From the IMG/VR virus record IMGVR_UViG_3300045994_000454, positions 1 to 32,231 of that record: 32,231 nt of DNA; one strand, given 5' to 3'. Of the stretch, positions 13,867-22,934 are shown piece after piece. This DNA comes from a virus. Numbering within the stretch: position 1 is the first letter of the stretch; the number at the start of each line of letters is the position of its first letter. Under the pieces are notes generated by a model. It was not told the origin of the DNA and searched no databases. It saw nothing but the letters and a program-made list of their open reading frames with translations. Both the position numbers and the translations under genes were made by a program.

Positions 13867-14542
13867 GCTTTTAGCAAAAAACAAGGGAAAAGGCTACTTT
13901 AAAGCCGAATCCACCGCTGATACTGCCGTCATCTATTTATATGATGCTATTGTCTCTGATAATTACTGGGGTGGCGTCTCAGCGCTTGATTTTGTTAAGG
14001 AGTTATCCGCTATCACTGCCCCAAACATTGAATTACGCATTAATTCACCCGGTGGCGACGTGTTTGCAGCCCGCGCCATGGCCCAGGCGATGAAGGAGCA
14101 TCCTAGCCAGATTACCGCACATGTTGACGGCTATGCCGCTAGCGCTGCAACTTTTCTTGTTATTGCTGCCGACAGCTCAGTGATCAGTGATGGAGCAATG
14201 TTTATGATCCATAATGCTTGGACGATAGCAGCCGGAAATGCCAAAGATTTTGCCGATATGTCAGCACTACTGAGCCGCACCGATCAAACCATAGTCACTG
14301 ACTACATGGCAAAAACCGGCGCTACTGAAGATCAAGTTAAAGCCTGGATGGCCGCTGAAACCTATTTTTATGGACAGGAAGCCGTAGACGCCGGATTTAT
14401 TACCGCCCTGGCAACGACTGCACCTAAAAATGAAATAGATTGGGATTTGTCCGCTTATGCTAAAGCGCCGCCACCCGAACCCGATACCCTGCAACAAAAC
14501 CAAAACCGCTTGCGTATCATGCAGGCATTAATGCCGCACTAA
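13847..14542 (+). CDS. ClpP-type (S14) prohead protease
   Basis: 231 residues. ClpP signatures: LRINSPGGDVFAARAMAQAM near 63-82, catalytic Ser at ~99 in GYAASAATF, His ~122 in MIHNAW, Asp ~146 in SRTDQT. In HK97-like heads this enzyme trims the capsid protein scaffold domain during maturation. It is followed by a terminator and then the capsid gene. Confidence 0.92.
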   Translation: MTPQLLKLLAKNKGKGYFKAESTADTAVIYLYDAIVSDNYWGGVSALDFVKELSAITAPNIELRINSPGGDVFAARAMAQAMKEHPSQITAHVDGYAASAATFLVIAADSSVISDGAMFMIHNAWTIAAGNAKDFADMSALLSRTDQTIVTDYMAKTGATEDQVKAWMAAETYFYGQEAVDAGFITALATTAPKNEIDWDLSAYAKAPPPEPDTLQQNQNRLRIMQALMPH

Positions 14543-14561
14543 ACAAACCCAACCCAAACAC

Positions 14562-14589
14562 AGGCCGCCTAATCAGCGGCCTTTTTTTT
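14562..14589 (+). terminator. Terminator between protease and capsid genes
   Basis: AGGCCGC (14562-14568) pairs with GCGGCCT (14576-14582), followed by eight T. It lies within the late operon. Confidence 0.88.
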
Positions 14590-14611
14590 GTTAAAAAATC
14601 AGGAAAAAGCA

Positions 14612-15829
14612 ATGCCAAAATCAATTCAGCAGCACCGCGAACACTATACCGAGCTGGTCAACTCAGCTAACAACATACTCGCTCAAAAAGGCGATCAACT
14701 TTGGACTAAAGACGACCAGGTTAAATTTGACGGCTTTATGGATCAAGCCTATCGAGTCAAAGATCAGATAGATTCAATCCAGCGCATCATGGATCAGGAT
14801 GTCGAAGAGAATTTCCGAGACGTCGATAATTTCCGCAAAGATGGCAAACAAATCAGCGATGCAAAACGTAGTGTTGATGTATTTATGCGTAAGTCATTCA
14901 AAGAAATGAGCATTGAAGACGCGTTGTTGATCCGTAACACTATGTCTACAACGACCGGTTCTGAAGGTGGCTATACCGTTCAATCCGAAGTTGCATCAAC
15001 TTTTATTGATGCTCTTAAAGCATTTGGCTTTATGCGTGCTGAAGCGTCACAGATCACTACATCGATGGGTAATAACCTGTCTTTCCCGACTACCGACGGC
15101 ACATCAGAAACAGGTGAGTGGGTCGCACAAAACACTACCGCATCGGATCTTGATGTCGTACTGGGTACGGTAGCGGTAAACGTCTTCAAAGCTGGTTCAA
15201 AAGTAATTACCATCCCGATCGAGCTATTACAAGATTCAAATATTGATATTCAGGCATTGGTATTTGCCCGAATGATTGCCCGTATCGGTCGCATTGCTAA
15301 CACTGGCTATACCGTCGGATCTGGTACTGGACAGCCGCAAGGCTTTGTCGGGGTCTCGTCTGTTGGTAAAGTTGGCACCACCGGCCAAACATTAACCGTT
15401 ATCTATGATGACCTGGTTGATTTAATCGATAGCGTTGACGTGGCTTATCAGGAAAACGGCGCTAAATCATGCTTTATGTTCAACCAAACCACCCGTAAAG
15501 TTTTGCGCAAATTAAAAGATACAGCAGGCCGTCCGATCTGGACACCTTCTTACGATGCAGGCATTGCAGGCGCACACTCTGACCAGCTCTTAGGTTATGA
15601 CGTTTGCTTAAACAACGATATGGCCGTCCCAGCTGCCAATGCTAAATCAATCGGTTTTGGTCAATTCGATAAATACCTGATTCGTGATGCGTTGGAACTT
15701 TCATTGTTCAGATTTGATGATTCAGCCTATATGAAAAAGGGTCAAGTGGGCTTCCTGGGCTGGGCGCGTACCGGTGGTAACTTGCTTGATACCGCTGCTA
15801 TCAAGTTGTACCAACACTCAGCGACTTAA
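14612..15829 (+). CDS. Major capsid protein, HK97 family
   Basis: 405 residues from ATG 14612, with AGGAAA upstream; an upstream TTG frame extension is less likely. The N-terminal ~110 residues are helical and charged, as in the delta/scaffold domain removed by the prohead protease. The mature part starts near MSTTTGSEGGYTVQSE and contains typical core segments (SFPTTDGTSETGEWVAQN, GSGTGQPQGFVG, GYDVCLNNDM). The cut site is inferred. Flanked by terminators on both sides, so its mRNA can be separately stable and abundant. Confidence 0.95.
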   Translation: MPKSIQQHREHYTELVNSANNILAQKGDQLWTKDDQVKFDGFMDQAYRVKDQIDSIQRIMDQDVEENFRDVDNFRKDGKQISDAKRSVDVFMRKSFKEMSIEDALLIRNTMSTTTGSEGGYTVQSEVASTFIDALKAFGFMRAEASQITTSMGNNLSFPTTDGTSETGEWVAQNTTASDLDVVLGTVAVNVFKAGSKVITIPIELLQDSNIDIQALVFARMIARIGRIANTGYTVGSGTGQPQGFVGVSSVGKVGTTGQTLTVIYDDLVDLIDSVDVAYQENGAKSCFMFNQTTRKVLRKLKDTAGRPIWTPSYDAGIAGAHSDQLLGYDVCLNNDMAVPAANAKSIGFGQFDKYLIRDALELSLFRFDDSAYMKKGQVGFLGWARTGGNLLDTAAIKLYQHSAT

Positions 15830-15836
15830 TCTGAAT

Positions 15837-15860
15837 GGGCGGTTAATCCGCCCGTTTTTT
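15837..15860 (+). terminator. Terminator after capsid gene
   Basis: GGGCGG (15837-15842) pairs with CCGCCC (15848-15853) around TTAAT, followed by G and six T. Confidence 0.88.
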
Positions 15861-15879
15861 AACCTAATCAGAGAATATC

Positions 15880-16098
15880 ATGACCGAAAATACAACCGAA
15901 GCGCAGGACTCAAGCGCGACAATATCGCCGACTTTAGTATCAGTCAGAATTTTAACCCCAGTTGAACTTGACGGCATTAGCTACAAGTCTGGCGTGCATG
16001 CAGATCTACCAGCAGAGTTGGCGGCCGCGCTGGTTGAATCAGGTCAAGCAGACGACAACGCTGAAGCAGTTGCTTACGCCTTATCACAAACTAATTAA
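15880..16098 (+). CDS. Small head-region protein (72 aa)
   Basis: 72 residues. After a polar start, VRILTPVELDGISYKSGVHADLP (split here from the rest) and ELAAALVESGQADDNAEAV form a short domain common in phage head regions, often of the kind 'VLxPVxxDGxxYxxGdxxdLpxxxAxxLIxsGxA'. Role unknown; a decoration or head-completion factor is possible from position. The following gene begins with a divergent copy of this domain. Confidence 0.7.
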   Translation: MTENTTEAQDSSATISPTLVSVRILTPVELDGISYKSGVHADLPAELAAALVESGQADDNAEAVAYALSQTN

Positions 16099-16110
16099 TC
16101 GGAAATTTAT

Positions 16111-17832
16111 ATGTCTACTACGGTACGTTTACTTTCAAATTACATATTATCCGGGGTACCGTATAAGGCAGATTCTTTAGTTTCAATAGATTCTACGCTT
16201 GCGACACAGTTGGTGGCTTCAGGTATTGCAGACAACAGCTCCGCGGCTGTTACCAACGAGATTAATGAGGGAGAAATTGTACATTATCCTAATATTGAGG
16301 GAGCGAATTATAACGGTAGTATTTATAATGGAATTTACCAGGATAATAATATAGGCATTTACAGCAATAAAGGAACTGGCATAATAAGTAGACTATCTGT
16401 TGTTCCAGATTTTGACCCTTTAAGCATCCCTGGATTAGCGTTAAATTTAGATGCTAGTGAAGGGATGATGAAAGATTCAATTGCTGGTGCCTATACTATT
16501 GGTGACATCGTAGCATCTATTCCCGACAGGTCAGGTAATGGTCATACTGTTACAATAACTGGCTCACCTGTAGTCGATCAAATAAACGGAGTTACAGCGT
16601 TAAAATTAAATGGAACTACTCAATATTTAACTACAGATAGTTTTGTAGATGCATCGTGGGCTAATACTGGCTTTACTATGTTCCATGTCGGAACCAGACG
16701 AGATGCCACATCATCGGCACAGCAAGTTCTAGGTGAAATTGGTGGGGCCGCTGCGGCTTTTATTAGTACATTTCCAACACAAGGTGCGAGTGGAGCAGCG
16801 CACTCATGTTCCATTGGTAATGTTGCTAATAACGGATCAACTGCTCACTCTCAAGCATCTGGTGTATTCATGCTTGGATATTCTGGAGATTCAGTTGCTA
16901 ATAGCAGAGTTTGTGGTGGGGTAAATTCGTTAATAAGTCAACCTGCAAGTGCTATTGGAACGCCAGGAGGAGCGCAATTTAATGCAGGAGCTGATTATGA
17001 TTGGTTTAAATATCAATTAGTATCCGGTGGTGCGTGGGGTCAGTCTATAACATCGGCAGTCGTTATAGGAGATCATACACCTAGTCCCGGAACTTATAGA
17101 TGGGATGGTAATTGGGGACAAACATTACTGTGGAAAGGTTTATTGACGGCAGCACAAGTAGGACAAGTGCAGGGCTGGTTAATGTCCAAGTGGGGGTTTG
17201 ATTTACCATCCTATTTATTTGTAGGTGATAGCCGTGTAGCTGGCGATGGTTCAACTGGTCAAATCGGTCAAAGTCAATATGACGGAACTACCAACTTACC
17301 AAACCAATTTAAGAGTTTAATGGGTGGTGAGTCTGTTGTATCTGTACGATCAATGGCGCATAGTGGATTTACTATAGCTAATTTCCTAAATATATTAGAT
17401 CAAAATAAACTATCCACAGCGATGTATAATCCTTATACGTTAAAATATCAAGGAGTTGTATTATATATTGGTATAAATGATCTTACTTATGGTGCCATGG
17501 CAGGAGTCACTTTATATGCGTTATACAAAAAGCTAGGTATAAAATTTGCAAAATTAGGATACTCGGTAACAGCGGTAACGATAACACCATCAGCACATGC
17601 CAATTACGGCATAGTTGGTAGCGCACAGCAATTAGCTATCGAAGCTAACAGGGTTATTTTCAATAATTTATTGGCTGCCGATTATAAAACCTTTGCAGTA
17701 AAACTGGTGGATTTACGTAATCGCTCAGAATTAGCAGACCCATCAAATGCTACTTATTATGCAGACAAACTACACGGCACTGATATTGGCTATGGCGTGA
17801 TAGCGCAAGAAATTAAAACACAAGGAACATAA
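16111..17832 (+). CDS. LamG-like lectin plus SGNH-hydrolase protein
   Basis: 573 residues. Residues 4-46 (VRLLSNYILSGVPYKADSLV, then LVASGIADNSSAAV) repeat the small domain of the preceding gene. Residues ~105-365 are a concanavalin/LamG-like domain (DRSGNGHTVTITG at 139-151, LKLNGTTQYL, ending LLTAAQVGQVQGWLMSKWG). Residues ~367-570 are an SGNH/GDSL hydrolase: VGDSR with Ser374, block II Gly419, GIND with Asn456, and D552-K-L-H555. All four blocks are present, so it should be an active esterase, perhaps on acetylated surface glycans. The coding sequence is AT-richer than its neighbours, which suggests acquisition. Virion display on the capsid is inferred from the N-terminal domain and position. 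Confidence 0.8.
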   Translation: MSTTVRLLSNYILSGVPYKADSLVSIDSTLATQLVASGIADNSSAAVTNEINEGEIVHYPNIEGANYNGSIYNGIYQDNNIGIYSNKGTGIISRLSVVPDFDPLSIPGLALNLDASEGMMKDSIAGAYTIGDIVASIPDRSGNGHTVTITGSPVVDQINGVTALKLNGTTQYLTTDSFVDASWANTGFTMFHVGTRRDATSSAQQVLGEIGGAAAAFISTFPTQGASGAAHSCSIGNVANNGSTAHSQASGVFMLGYSGDSVANSRVCGGVNSLISQPASAIGTPGGAQFNAGADYDWFKYQLVSGGAWGQSITSAVVIGDHTPSPGTYRWDGNWGQTLLWKGLLTAAQVGQVQGWLMSKWGFDLPSYLFVGDSRVAGDGSTGQIGQSQYDGTTNLPNQFKSLMGGESVVSVRSMAHSGFTIANFLNILDQNKLSTAMYNPYTLKYQGVVLYIGINDLTYGAMAGVTLYALYKKLGIKFAKLGYSVTAVTITPSAHANYGIVGSAQQLAIEANRVIFNNLLAADYKTFAVKLVDLRNRSELADPSNATYYADKLHGTDIGYGVIAQEIKTQGT

Positions 17833-17937
17833 TGCGATACTCGCAATCTACGCACTAATCACCGCCTTAGCCGGCGGGATAGTCTGAAACGCCAGCGCCT
17901 TAATTTATAGAAAAATAAACCCGCAATACCAAAAACT
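17833..17937. other. Gap after the insertion, nothing recognised
   Basis: 105 bp between the hydrolase and connector genes. No convincing frame, hairpin with T-run, or promoter. It may be a scar of the insertion of the hydrolase gene. Confidence 0.4.
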
Positions 17938-18531
17938 ATGACCTACGTAATAAAAACCCAACCGGTGACCGAACCGGTAACGCTTGCAGAGATGCGATCG
18001 CATTTAGGTATCACTCAATTGACTGATACCGCACGCGATGTCATTATCACTGGCCGCATTACCAGTGCGCGGGTTTGGTGTGAGCATTACACGCGGAGCT
18101 CATATATTACTCAAACAATGGTCAGCTATACCGTTGATTTCCCTTACAACGTACTCACCAACCATCGAATTAATCTAAAGGCCCCGTTACAATCAGTTAC
18201 ATCTGTTACCTACTTAGATTCAACCGGAACCCGGCAAACATTAAGCCCGTCACTCTATTTAATAGACCTAGTCAACGCCTGCATCGAGCCAGCTTTCGGC
18301 ACGGTATGGCCTAATGCACGAACCCAATTAAATAGCGTACAAGTCGAGTATGTCAGCGGCTATGGCAATGCGGCCTCGGTCCCAGAACCGATAAAAGACG
18401 CCATTCGCTTTATCGTCGGCCAGTGGGAAACCTTTCAAACCAGCATGGAAGGGATAAGCAGGGTTTTTACCATCCCCAATGCCGCCAAACAGCTGCTTGA
18501 TAATTACATCGATATGCGGGAGTATTTTTAA
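17938..18531 (+). CDS. Head-tail connector, phiE125 gp8 / gp6-like
   Basis: 197 residues. Typical start VTEPVTLAEMRSHLGI followed by DVIITGRITSARVWCEHYTR, LKAPLQSVTSVTYLDSTGT and the C-terminal PEPIKDAIRFIVGQWE. These match the phiE125 gp8 / HK97 gp6 connector family that forms the ring under the portal. Stop and next start overlap (TAATG at 18529-18533). Confidence 0.88.
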   Translation: MTYVIKTQPVTEPVTLAEMRSHLGITQLTDTARDVIITGRITSARVWCEHYTRSSYITQTMVSYTVDFPYNVLTNHRINLKAPLQSVTSVTYLDSTGTRQTLSPSLYLIDLVNACIEPAFGTVWPNARTQLNSVQVEYVSGYGNAASVPEPIKDAIRFIVGQWETFQTSMEGISRVFTIPNAAKQLLDNYIDMREYF

Positions 18532-18956
18532 TGCATATTCGCCGTGCAATTTTGGAAGCATTACGCACCCAGCTTAAAACCCTGCCAGATTTTGCCGGGG
18601 TCTGGATTCAACGTATTGGACCTGTCCGCAATGCTTACCCGTGTATTACTTTACATGCGGAATCAGAAACAGTTGAACATATCACCCTGCAACTATCGCC
18701 ACGGCCTCAAGAGCGTATTATTACCATTGCAGTCAATGTCTGGATACGTGGTACGGTCGATGATGAAAAAGCCGAGAGCGATATGGATGCGGCTGCACTG
18801 CTGATTGAATCAATCGTTACCACACCACCCGGATCGTCTGGGTTAATGCTGGTAGCCACCGATTTTAAAGTCTCAGAAGAAGAACCCGAAATCCATGTTT
18901 GTACTCTGACGTACCATCTAAGTTATTTCTCGACCGAATTTAACCCAGCTGTTTAA
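18531..18956 (+). CDS. Probable tail terminator / head-tail joining protein
   Basis: 141 residues. Start MHIRRAILEALRTQL then GVWIQRIGPVRNAYPCITLHAESETVE, with strand-rich middle and ending TLTYHLSYFSTEF, fits the small alpha/beta tail terminator fold (lambda gpU / HK97-type equivalents). It would cap the tail tube and join it to the head. Assignment rests on fold-like pattern and on its place between connector and tube genes. Confidence 0.65.
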   Translation: MHIRRAILEALRTQLKTLPDFAGVWIQRIGPVRNAYPCITLHAESETVEHITLQLSPRPQERIITIAVNVWIRGTVDDEKAESDMDAAALLIESIVTTPPGSSGLMLVATDFKVSEEEPEIHVCTLTYHLSYFSTEFNPAV

Positions 18957-18981
18957 GAGTTAAACCGAAAAACCAACCAGA

Positions 18982-19003
18982 CCCGCCTTGAGCGGGTTTT
19001 TTT
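18982..19003 (+). terminator. Terminator before tail tube gene
   Basis: CCCGC (18982-18986) pairs with GCGGG (18992-18996), then seven T. Confidence 0.82.
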
Positions 19004-19026
19004 ATGCCTAAAATTTAAGGATCATT

Positions 19027-19686
19027 ATGTCAATTAAAAAAATGAGCAACGTGGCAGTTGCCATGCAATCAGCGCTTGGCGTTGCAAAGACAATCACCGC
19101 AATCAGCAAGGCCGCGCCTGGCGTAGTCACCGCTACCCATGATTTTGCCAATGGTGATTATGTAGTGTTGGCCGTACAAGGCATGGGCCAATTGCAGGGA
19201 CGGGTGTTCCGCGTTTGTAATGTCGCTACTACGGTATCTTTTCAGCTGGAAGATATTGCCACTGCTACCGGCATCAGCACGTTAGCATTTGATACCTTCG
19301 CATCTGGTACCGCACAAAAGATCACATTCGGTACGTCGATCACCACAATGGCTGAAGTATCGCTAACCGGCGGCGATTTTGCCAAACTGGATACAACCAC
19401 CATTCATTCAAATTTAAAATCAGAGATACCTGGTGCGGCATCGCCAATTTCAATGGACGTTAAGCACTTATGGGATGTTGCGGACGTTGGCCAGATTGCC
19501 CTTAAAGCCGCTTCTGATGCTCAAACATTAACCGCATTTAAGTTCGTATTCGGCACTGGCGGCACGATTATGGTATTTACCGGCTATGTAGGGCATACCG
19601 GCGTACCAGCTGGATCCGCTCAGGATGTTTTAAAGACATCATCAAACATCAGTGCTGCTGGTATTCCTACCTATTACAGCGCGTAA
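19027..19686 (+). CDS. Major tail tube protein
   Basis: 219 residues, beta-rich, from ATG 19027 with AAGG upstream. MSNVAVAMQSALGVAKTITAIS is a usual opening of lambda-type tube subunits; an internal beta-domain (VVTATHDFANGDYVVL, FRVCNVATTVSFQLED) and the closing region SNISAAGIPTYYSA follow. It polymerises around the tape measure. Directly precedes the G/GT chaperone genes, as in lambda. Confidence 0.85.
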   Translation: MSIKKMSNVAVAMQSALGVAKTITAISKAAPGVVTATHDFANGDYVVLAVQGMGQLQGRVFRVCNVATTVSFQLEDIATATGISTLAFDTFASGTAQKITFGTSITTMAEVSLTGGDFAKLDTTTIHSNLKSEIPGAASPISMDVKHLWDVADVGQIALKAASDAQTLTAFKFVFGTGGTIMVFTGYVGHTGVPAGSAQDVLKTSSNISAAGIPTYYSA

Positions 19687-19690
19687 GCTT

Positions 19691-20041
19691 ATGCCATTGA
19701 TAGCCAAGCTTAAAAAAGCACGGGAAACACTGGTATCAGTAAGCGGCTTTAACTTTACCATTCGCCGCCCTACCGATCTCGAAGTATTAAATCTTCGTGG
19801 TGCAGAACTAAAACAGGGCGATATTATGTCCCGCTTTGTTGTTGACTGGGGAGAAATGAAAGAGATCGACATTATCCCTGGCGGCAATCCGGTACCGGTT
19901 CCATTTGATTCCGATTTGTTTATGGCCTGGGCAGCTGATCGACCCGATCTTTGGGGGCCGTTAACTGATGCGATCTTAACCGCATACGCCGATCACCAGG
20001 CTCAGGTCGCCGAAAGCCTGGGAAAGTCCAGCACTGGCTAG
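19691..20041 (+). CDS. Tail assembly chaperone, gpG-like
   Basis: 116 residues from ATG 19691, 4 bp after the tube stop. Begins MPLIAKLKKARETLVSVSGF, with FTIRRPTDLEVLNLRGAELKQ and LWGPLTDAILTAYADHQ. As in lambda G, most ribosomes stop at 20041, while some slip back one base at GGGAAAG (20020-20026) to make a G-T fusion. The proteins hold the tape measure during tube assembly and are absent from the virion. Confidence 0.85.
   Translation: MPLIAKLKKARETLVSVSGFNFTIRRPTDLEVLNLRGAELKQGDIMSRFVVDWGEMKEIDIIPGGNPVPVPFDSDLFMAWAADRPDLWGPLTDAILTAYADHQAQVAESLGKSSTG
20020..20026 (+). promoter_or_regulatory. -1 programmed frameshift site GGGAAAG
   Basis: In the G frame it reads G GGA AAG, so both tRNAs can re-pair one base back as GGG AAA. 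The heptamer equals that used in lambda G/GT. The zero frame ends 12 bases later at TAG (20039-20041). Confidence 0.88.
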
Positions 20042-20235
20042 AATCCAGAAATCTGCCGGTTGCGCCAATAACTCCACCTGCTGATTTTGATGTGGCTATT
20101 AAAGCCTGGAATCTGCTGGGCGGCGTAATTGACTGGGCGGGTTTACCGGTAGTCGCTGCCCTGGTGGGCGCAGAAAACATCGAACTGCTGATCAGGCACT
20201 TAGTATTAATTAGAGACTTTAATAATGACAGCTAA
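20026..20235 (+). CDS. gpT part of the GT fusion (via -1 shift)
   Basis: After slippage, the -1 frame runs 69 codons to TAA at 20233-20235, giving a fusion of 181 residues from 19691. The T part begins VQHWLESRNLPVAP and has helices near AIKAWNLLGGVIDW and VAALVGAENIELLIRHL. It has no start of its own. It overlaps the following gene's start (ATG 20225). Confidence 0.85.
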   Translation, partial: VQHWLESRNLPVAPITPPADFDVAIKAWNLLGGVIDWAGLPVVAALVGAENIELLIRHLVLIRDFNNDS

Positions 20236-20809
20236 TTTCTCGTTACGGATTCAGGGAATTGCCGAAATTCAGCGTGCCTTGTTTCATTTTAATGCGCGCC
20301 TGGGCGAACGGGTAACCCGCCTGGCCATGCGGAAAGGGGCAAATTATATGCTTAAACAAGCCCGCCTTGCTGCTCCAGTAAAATCTGGCCGATTGAAAAA
20401 AGCGATTAAAGTAAAAAACTCAAAGATTAATACTATTCGAAAAAACGGTAATGTCGGCGTGTACTTGACAGTATCATCCGGAAAAAACCGGAGAGACACT
20501 AAAGGCGCATGGTATGGAAAGTTTGTTGAAAACGGCTATAACACCGGCAATACAAACAATACCGGATCAGCGGCATTCAGGCAGTCTATTGGTCGTGGCG
20601 GCGCAGCTCCACGGCTTAGGCGTGATCGACGGTTTTCAACGTCCATTTATCGTCGTTCCGGTGGCGGTACGACAGTTTTAGGCCAACATTTTATCTTAAA
20701 TACCTTTAACGAAAGCGCTCCTACGGCCTTGACTATTATGGTCGAGGCATCCGAAGTGGCCATGCAGCATCTGGCACAAGAATTAAACTTAAGCACAACA
20801 GGAAATTGA
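20225..20809 (+). CDS. HK97 gp10-like tail protein
   Basis: 194 residues. Start RIQGIAEIQRALFHFNARLGE, then RKGANYMLKQARLAAPVKSGRLKKAI (a typical gp10 'AP..SG.L..s' motif), YGKFVENGY, and a basic middle rich in Arg/Gly. gp10-family proteins act in head-tail or tail completion. Unusually it sits after G/GT rather than before the tube gene. Confidence 0.75.
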   Translation: MTANFSLRIQGIAEIQRALFHFNARLGERVTRLAMRKGANYMLKQARLAAPVKSGRLKKAIKVKNSKINTIRKNGNVGVYLTVSSGKNRRDTKGAWYGKFVENGYNTGNTNNTGSAAFRQSIGRGGAAPRLRRDRRFSTSIYRRSGGGTTVLGQHFILNTFNESAPTALTIMVEASEVAMQHLAQELNLSTTGN

Positions 20810-20810
20810 C

Positions 20811-22934
20811 ATGGCACTGGGCGTAACCGTCGACTTTAATGCACGCCTGGGCAATATTTCCGGCCAGATTGATACGATAAATGCAAACTTAAACCGTTTC
20901 CAGCAGCATGCCGAGACAGTATCCAGTCGGGTTAATAGCGCCTTTGGTGCTTTAGGGGTTGGATTATCGGCTGCAGGCATAGTATCTTTTGTTAAATCGG
21001 GGATCGATGCCGCTGATGCGCTCAATGATATGGCCGATCGTACCGGTATCGCAGTTGAAAAGCTGGCAGGCTTTCAGCTGGCAACCAAACTGGCTGATAC
21101 GGATATGGAATCGTTTGCCGGTGCAATTAATAAACTCAGCGTCAATATTGGCAAAAGTGGTGATGATTTTGCCAAGCTGGGCATTACTGCAAAAGATCCA
21201 GCCGAGGCTTTTTTGCAATTAGCTGATGTTATGCGGGGGATTGATGATCCACAACAACGCGCCGCACTGGGCGCCAAGGCGCTCGGTAAAAGCTGGGCAG
21301 ATATGGCGCCATTGTTATTACAGGGAAGTGACGCATTAAGAGAGCAAATTAAACAAGGGCAAGCATTTAGCGGCGTTACTACCGAGTCAGCCCAGGCTGC
21401 TGCAAAATTTAATGATGAGATCGATACACTGGGTGTTGGTCTTAAAAGCTTTGCAATGATTATTGCTAAAGACGTTGTGCCCTGGGCGCAGCGACTATTA
21501 GAGCAACTGGGCGTAGTCCCTGAGTCATTAAACACGATAAACAATAAGATAGCGCATCAACAAAAAAAACTGTCCGTCATGAAAAATGAAGGCGCAGCCG
21601 GAAGTCTTGTTGATGGGCTACTTGGTTATGATCCTGCGGAAGAGCAGCGGAAACTTGATGTTCTTTTAGGCATAAAAGGCAAGTTAACTGCCGCCGAAGC
21701 AGAACAGGCTGCGACTAAAGTAGCTGTAAAGCAATCATCAGTTACCGAGTTTATAGGAGGCGGCGCTGCTGGTGATAAAAAAACCACAGAAATAAGCAAT
21801 GAACAGAAAGCAATTAACAGCCTAAATAGTGAGTATGAAAACTTGCTTGGGTCAATGCAAAAAGAAGTCGCGTTACGGGGTGATAACAGCAATGTCGCAA
21901 AGACGGAATATGACGTAATTTATGGCTCATTGTCCAAGTTAAATGAAAGCCAAAAACTTAAGTTACTTAATCTGGCTGCCGAAAAAGACGCAATTGAACT
22001 CAATACCAAGGCATATGAGGAGTATGATCAAATTATCTCTGATGGGCTTGTACTTGCTAATAAACAGCGTGATGCTATGTCTGCAGAGCAAACAAGGTTA
22101 TCACAAAAGTTTGACGCACCCAGGCTAGACCTTAACGCTGGAATCAGTGATGCAATGGACGCCAGAGCATCAGGCATCATACCCGACGATGTAGCGCTTA
22201 AAAAAGTGCTGGATAAAATGGGCCAAGATTACAACTCGTTAACCGATGATTCAAAACGCGCGACTGATCAGATGAGCGAGTACGCCGTCCAGGCCGCTCA
22301 TAATATGCAAACTGCTTTTGCAGATTTTCTATTTGATCCATTTAAATCAGGAACCGATGGCATGGCCGCCAACTTTTTAACTACTTTACAGCACATGGCC
22401 GCTGATGCTGCCAGCGCGCAAATAATGGAAAGCTTGTTTGGCAAAAGCAATAGTTCTAAATCATTAACCGGCGGATTGTTAGGCGGTGCAATGAGCGGAT
22501 TGGGCGGGCTATTCTCTGGATCAACCGGCGCGGCTTTTAATGGGTCTGGCATGCTATCCAGTTTCAGCAATACCGCAGGCTTATTTTCCGGAATCTTTCA
22601 CGACGGCGGCATTGTCGGTGAAGCGGGTGCCGGTCGCAGCGTACACCCTGCTATCTTTTCGGGAGCACCTCGCTATCACGCTGGTGGCATTGCAGGTCTA
22701 TCCGCAAACGAAGTACCAGCAATTTTACAGCGTGGTGAGCTAGTGATCAGTAACAAGCAGCTAGCTAATAGTAAATCAAGCGGATCGAGCGAGGTATCTA
22801 TTACCACCAACGTTAATGTTTCTGGCGGTAATTCAAGCGATAACAAAAATATGCAAGCCCTAGGCGGATTAATTAACGCAAGGGTACGTGAAATCATCAT
22901 GACTGAAAAAAGACCCAATGGGTTACTGGCATGA
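20811..22934 (+). CDS. Tape measure protein
   Basis: 707 residues, one base after the previous stop. An N-terminal helical region (FNARLGNISGQIDTINANLNRF), then ALNDMADRTGIAVEKLAGFQLA, coiled coils in the centre, glycine-rich hydrophobic stretch around residues 540-600, and the conserved C-terminal FHDGGIVGEAG...AGLSANEVPAILQRGELVIS pattern. Its length sets tail length: by the lambda rule (~1.5 A per residue) about 100 nm, inferred. The stop overlaps the M gene start (ATGA). Confidence 0.93.
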   Translation: MALGVTVDFNARLGNISGQIDTINANLNRFQQHAETVSSRVNSAFGALGVGLSAAGIVSFVKSGIDAADALNDMADRTGIAVEKLAGFQLATKLADTDMESFAGAINKLSVNIGKSGDDFAKLGITAKDPAEAFLQLADVMRGIDDPQQRAALGAKALGKSWADMAPLLLQGSDALREQIKQGQAFSGVTTESAQAAAKFNDEIDTLGVGLKSFAMIIAKDVVPWAQRLLEQLGVVPESLNTINNKIAHQQKKLSVMKNEGAAGSLVDGLLGYDPAEEQRKLDVLLGIKGKLTAAEAEQAATKVAVKQSSVTEFIGGGAAGDKKTTEISNEQKAINSLNSEYENLLGSMQKEVALRGDNSNVAKTEYDVIYGSLSKLNESQKLKLLNLAAEKDAIELNTKAYEEYDQIISDGLVLANKQRDAMSAEQTRLSQKFDAPRLDLNAGISDAMDARASGIIPDDVALKKVLDKMGQDYNSLTDDSKRATDQMSEYAVQAAHNMQTAFADFLFDPFKSGTDGMAANFLTTLQHMAADAASAQIMESLFGKSNSSKSLTGGLLGGAMSGLGGLFSGSTGAAFNGSGMLSSFSNTAGLFSGIFHDGGIVGEAGAGRSVHPAIFSGAPRYHAGGIAGLSANEVPAILQRGELVISNKQLANSKSSGSSEVSITTNVNVSGGNSSDNKNMQALGGLINARVREIIMTEKRPNGLLA

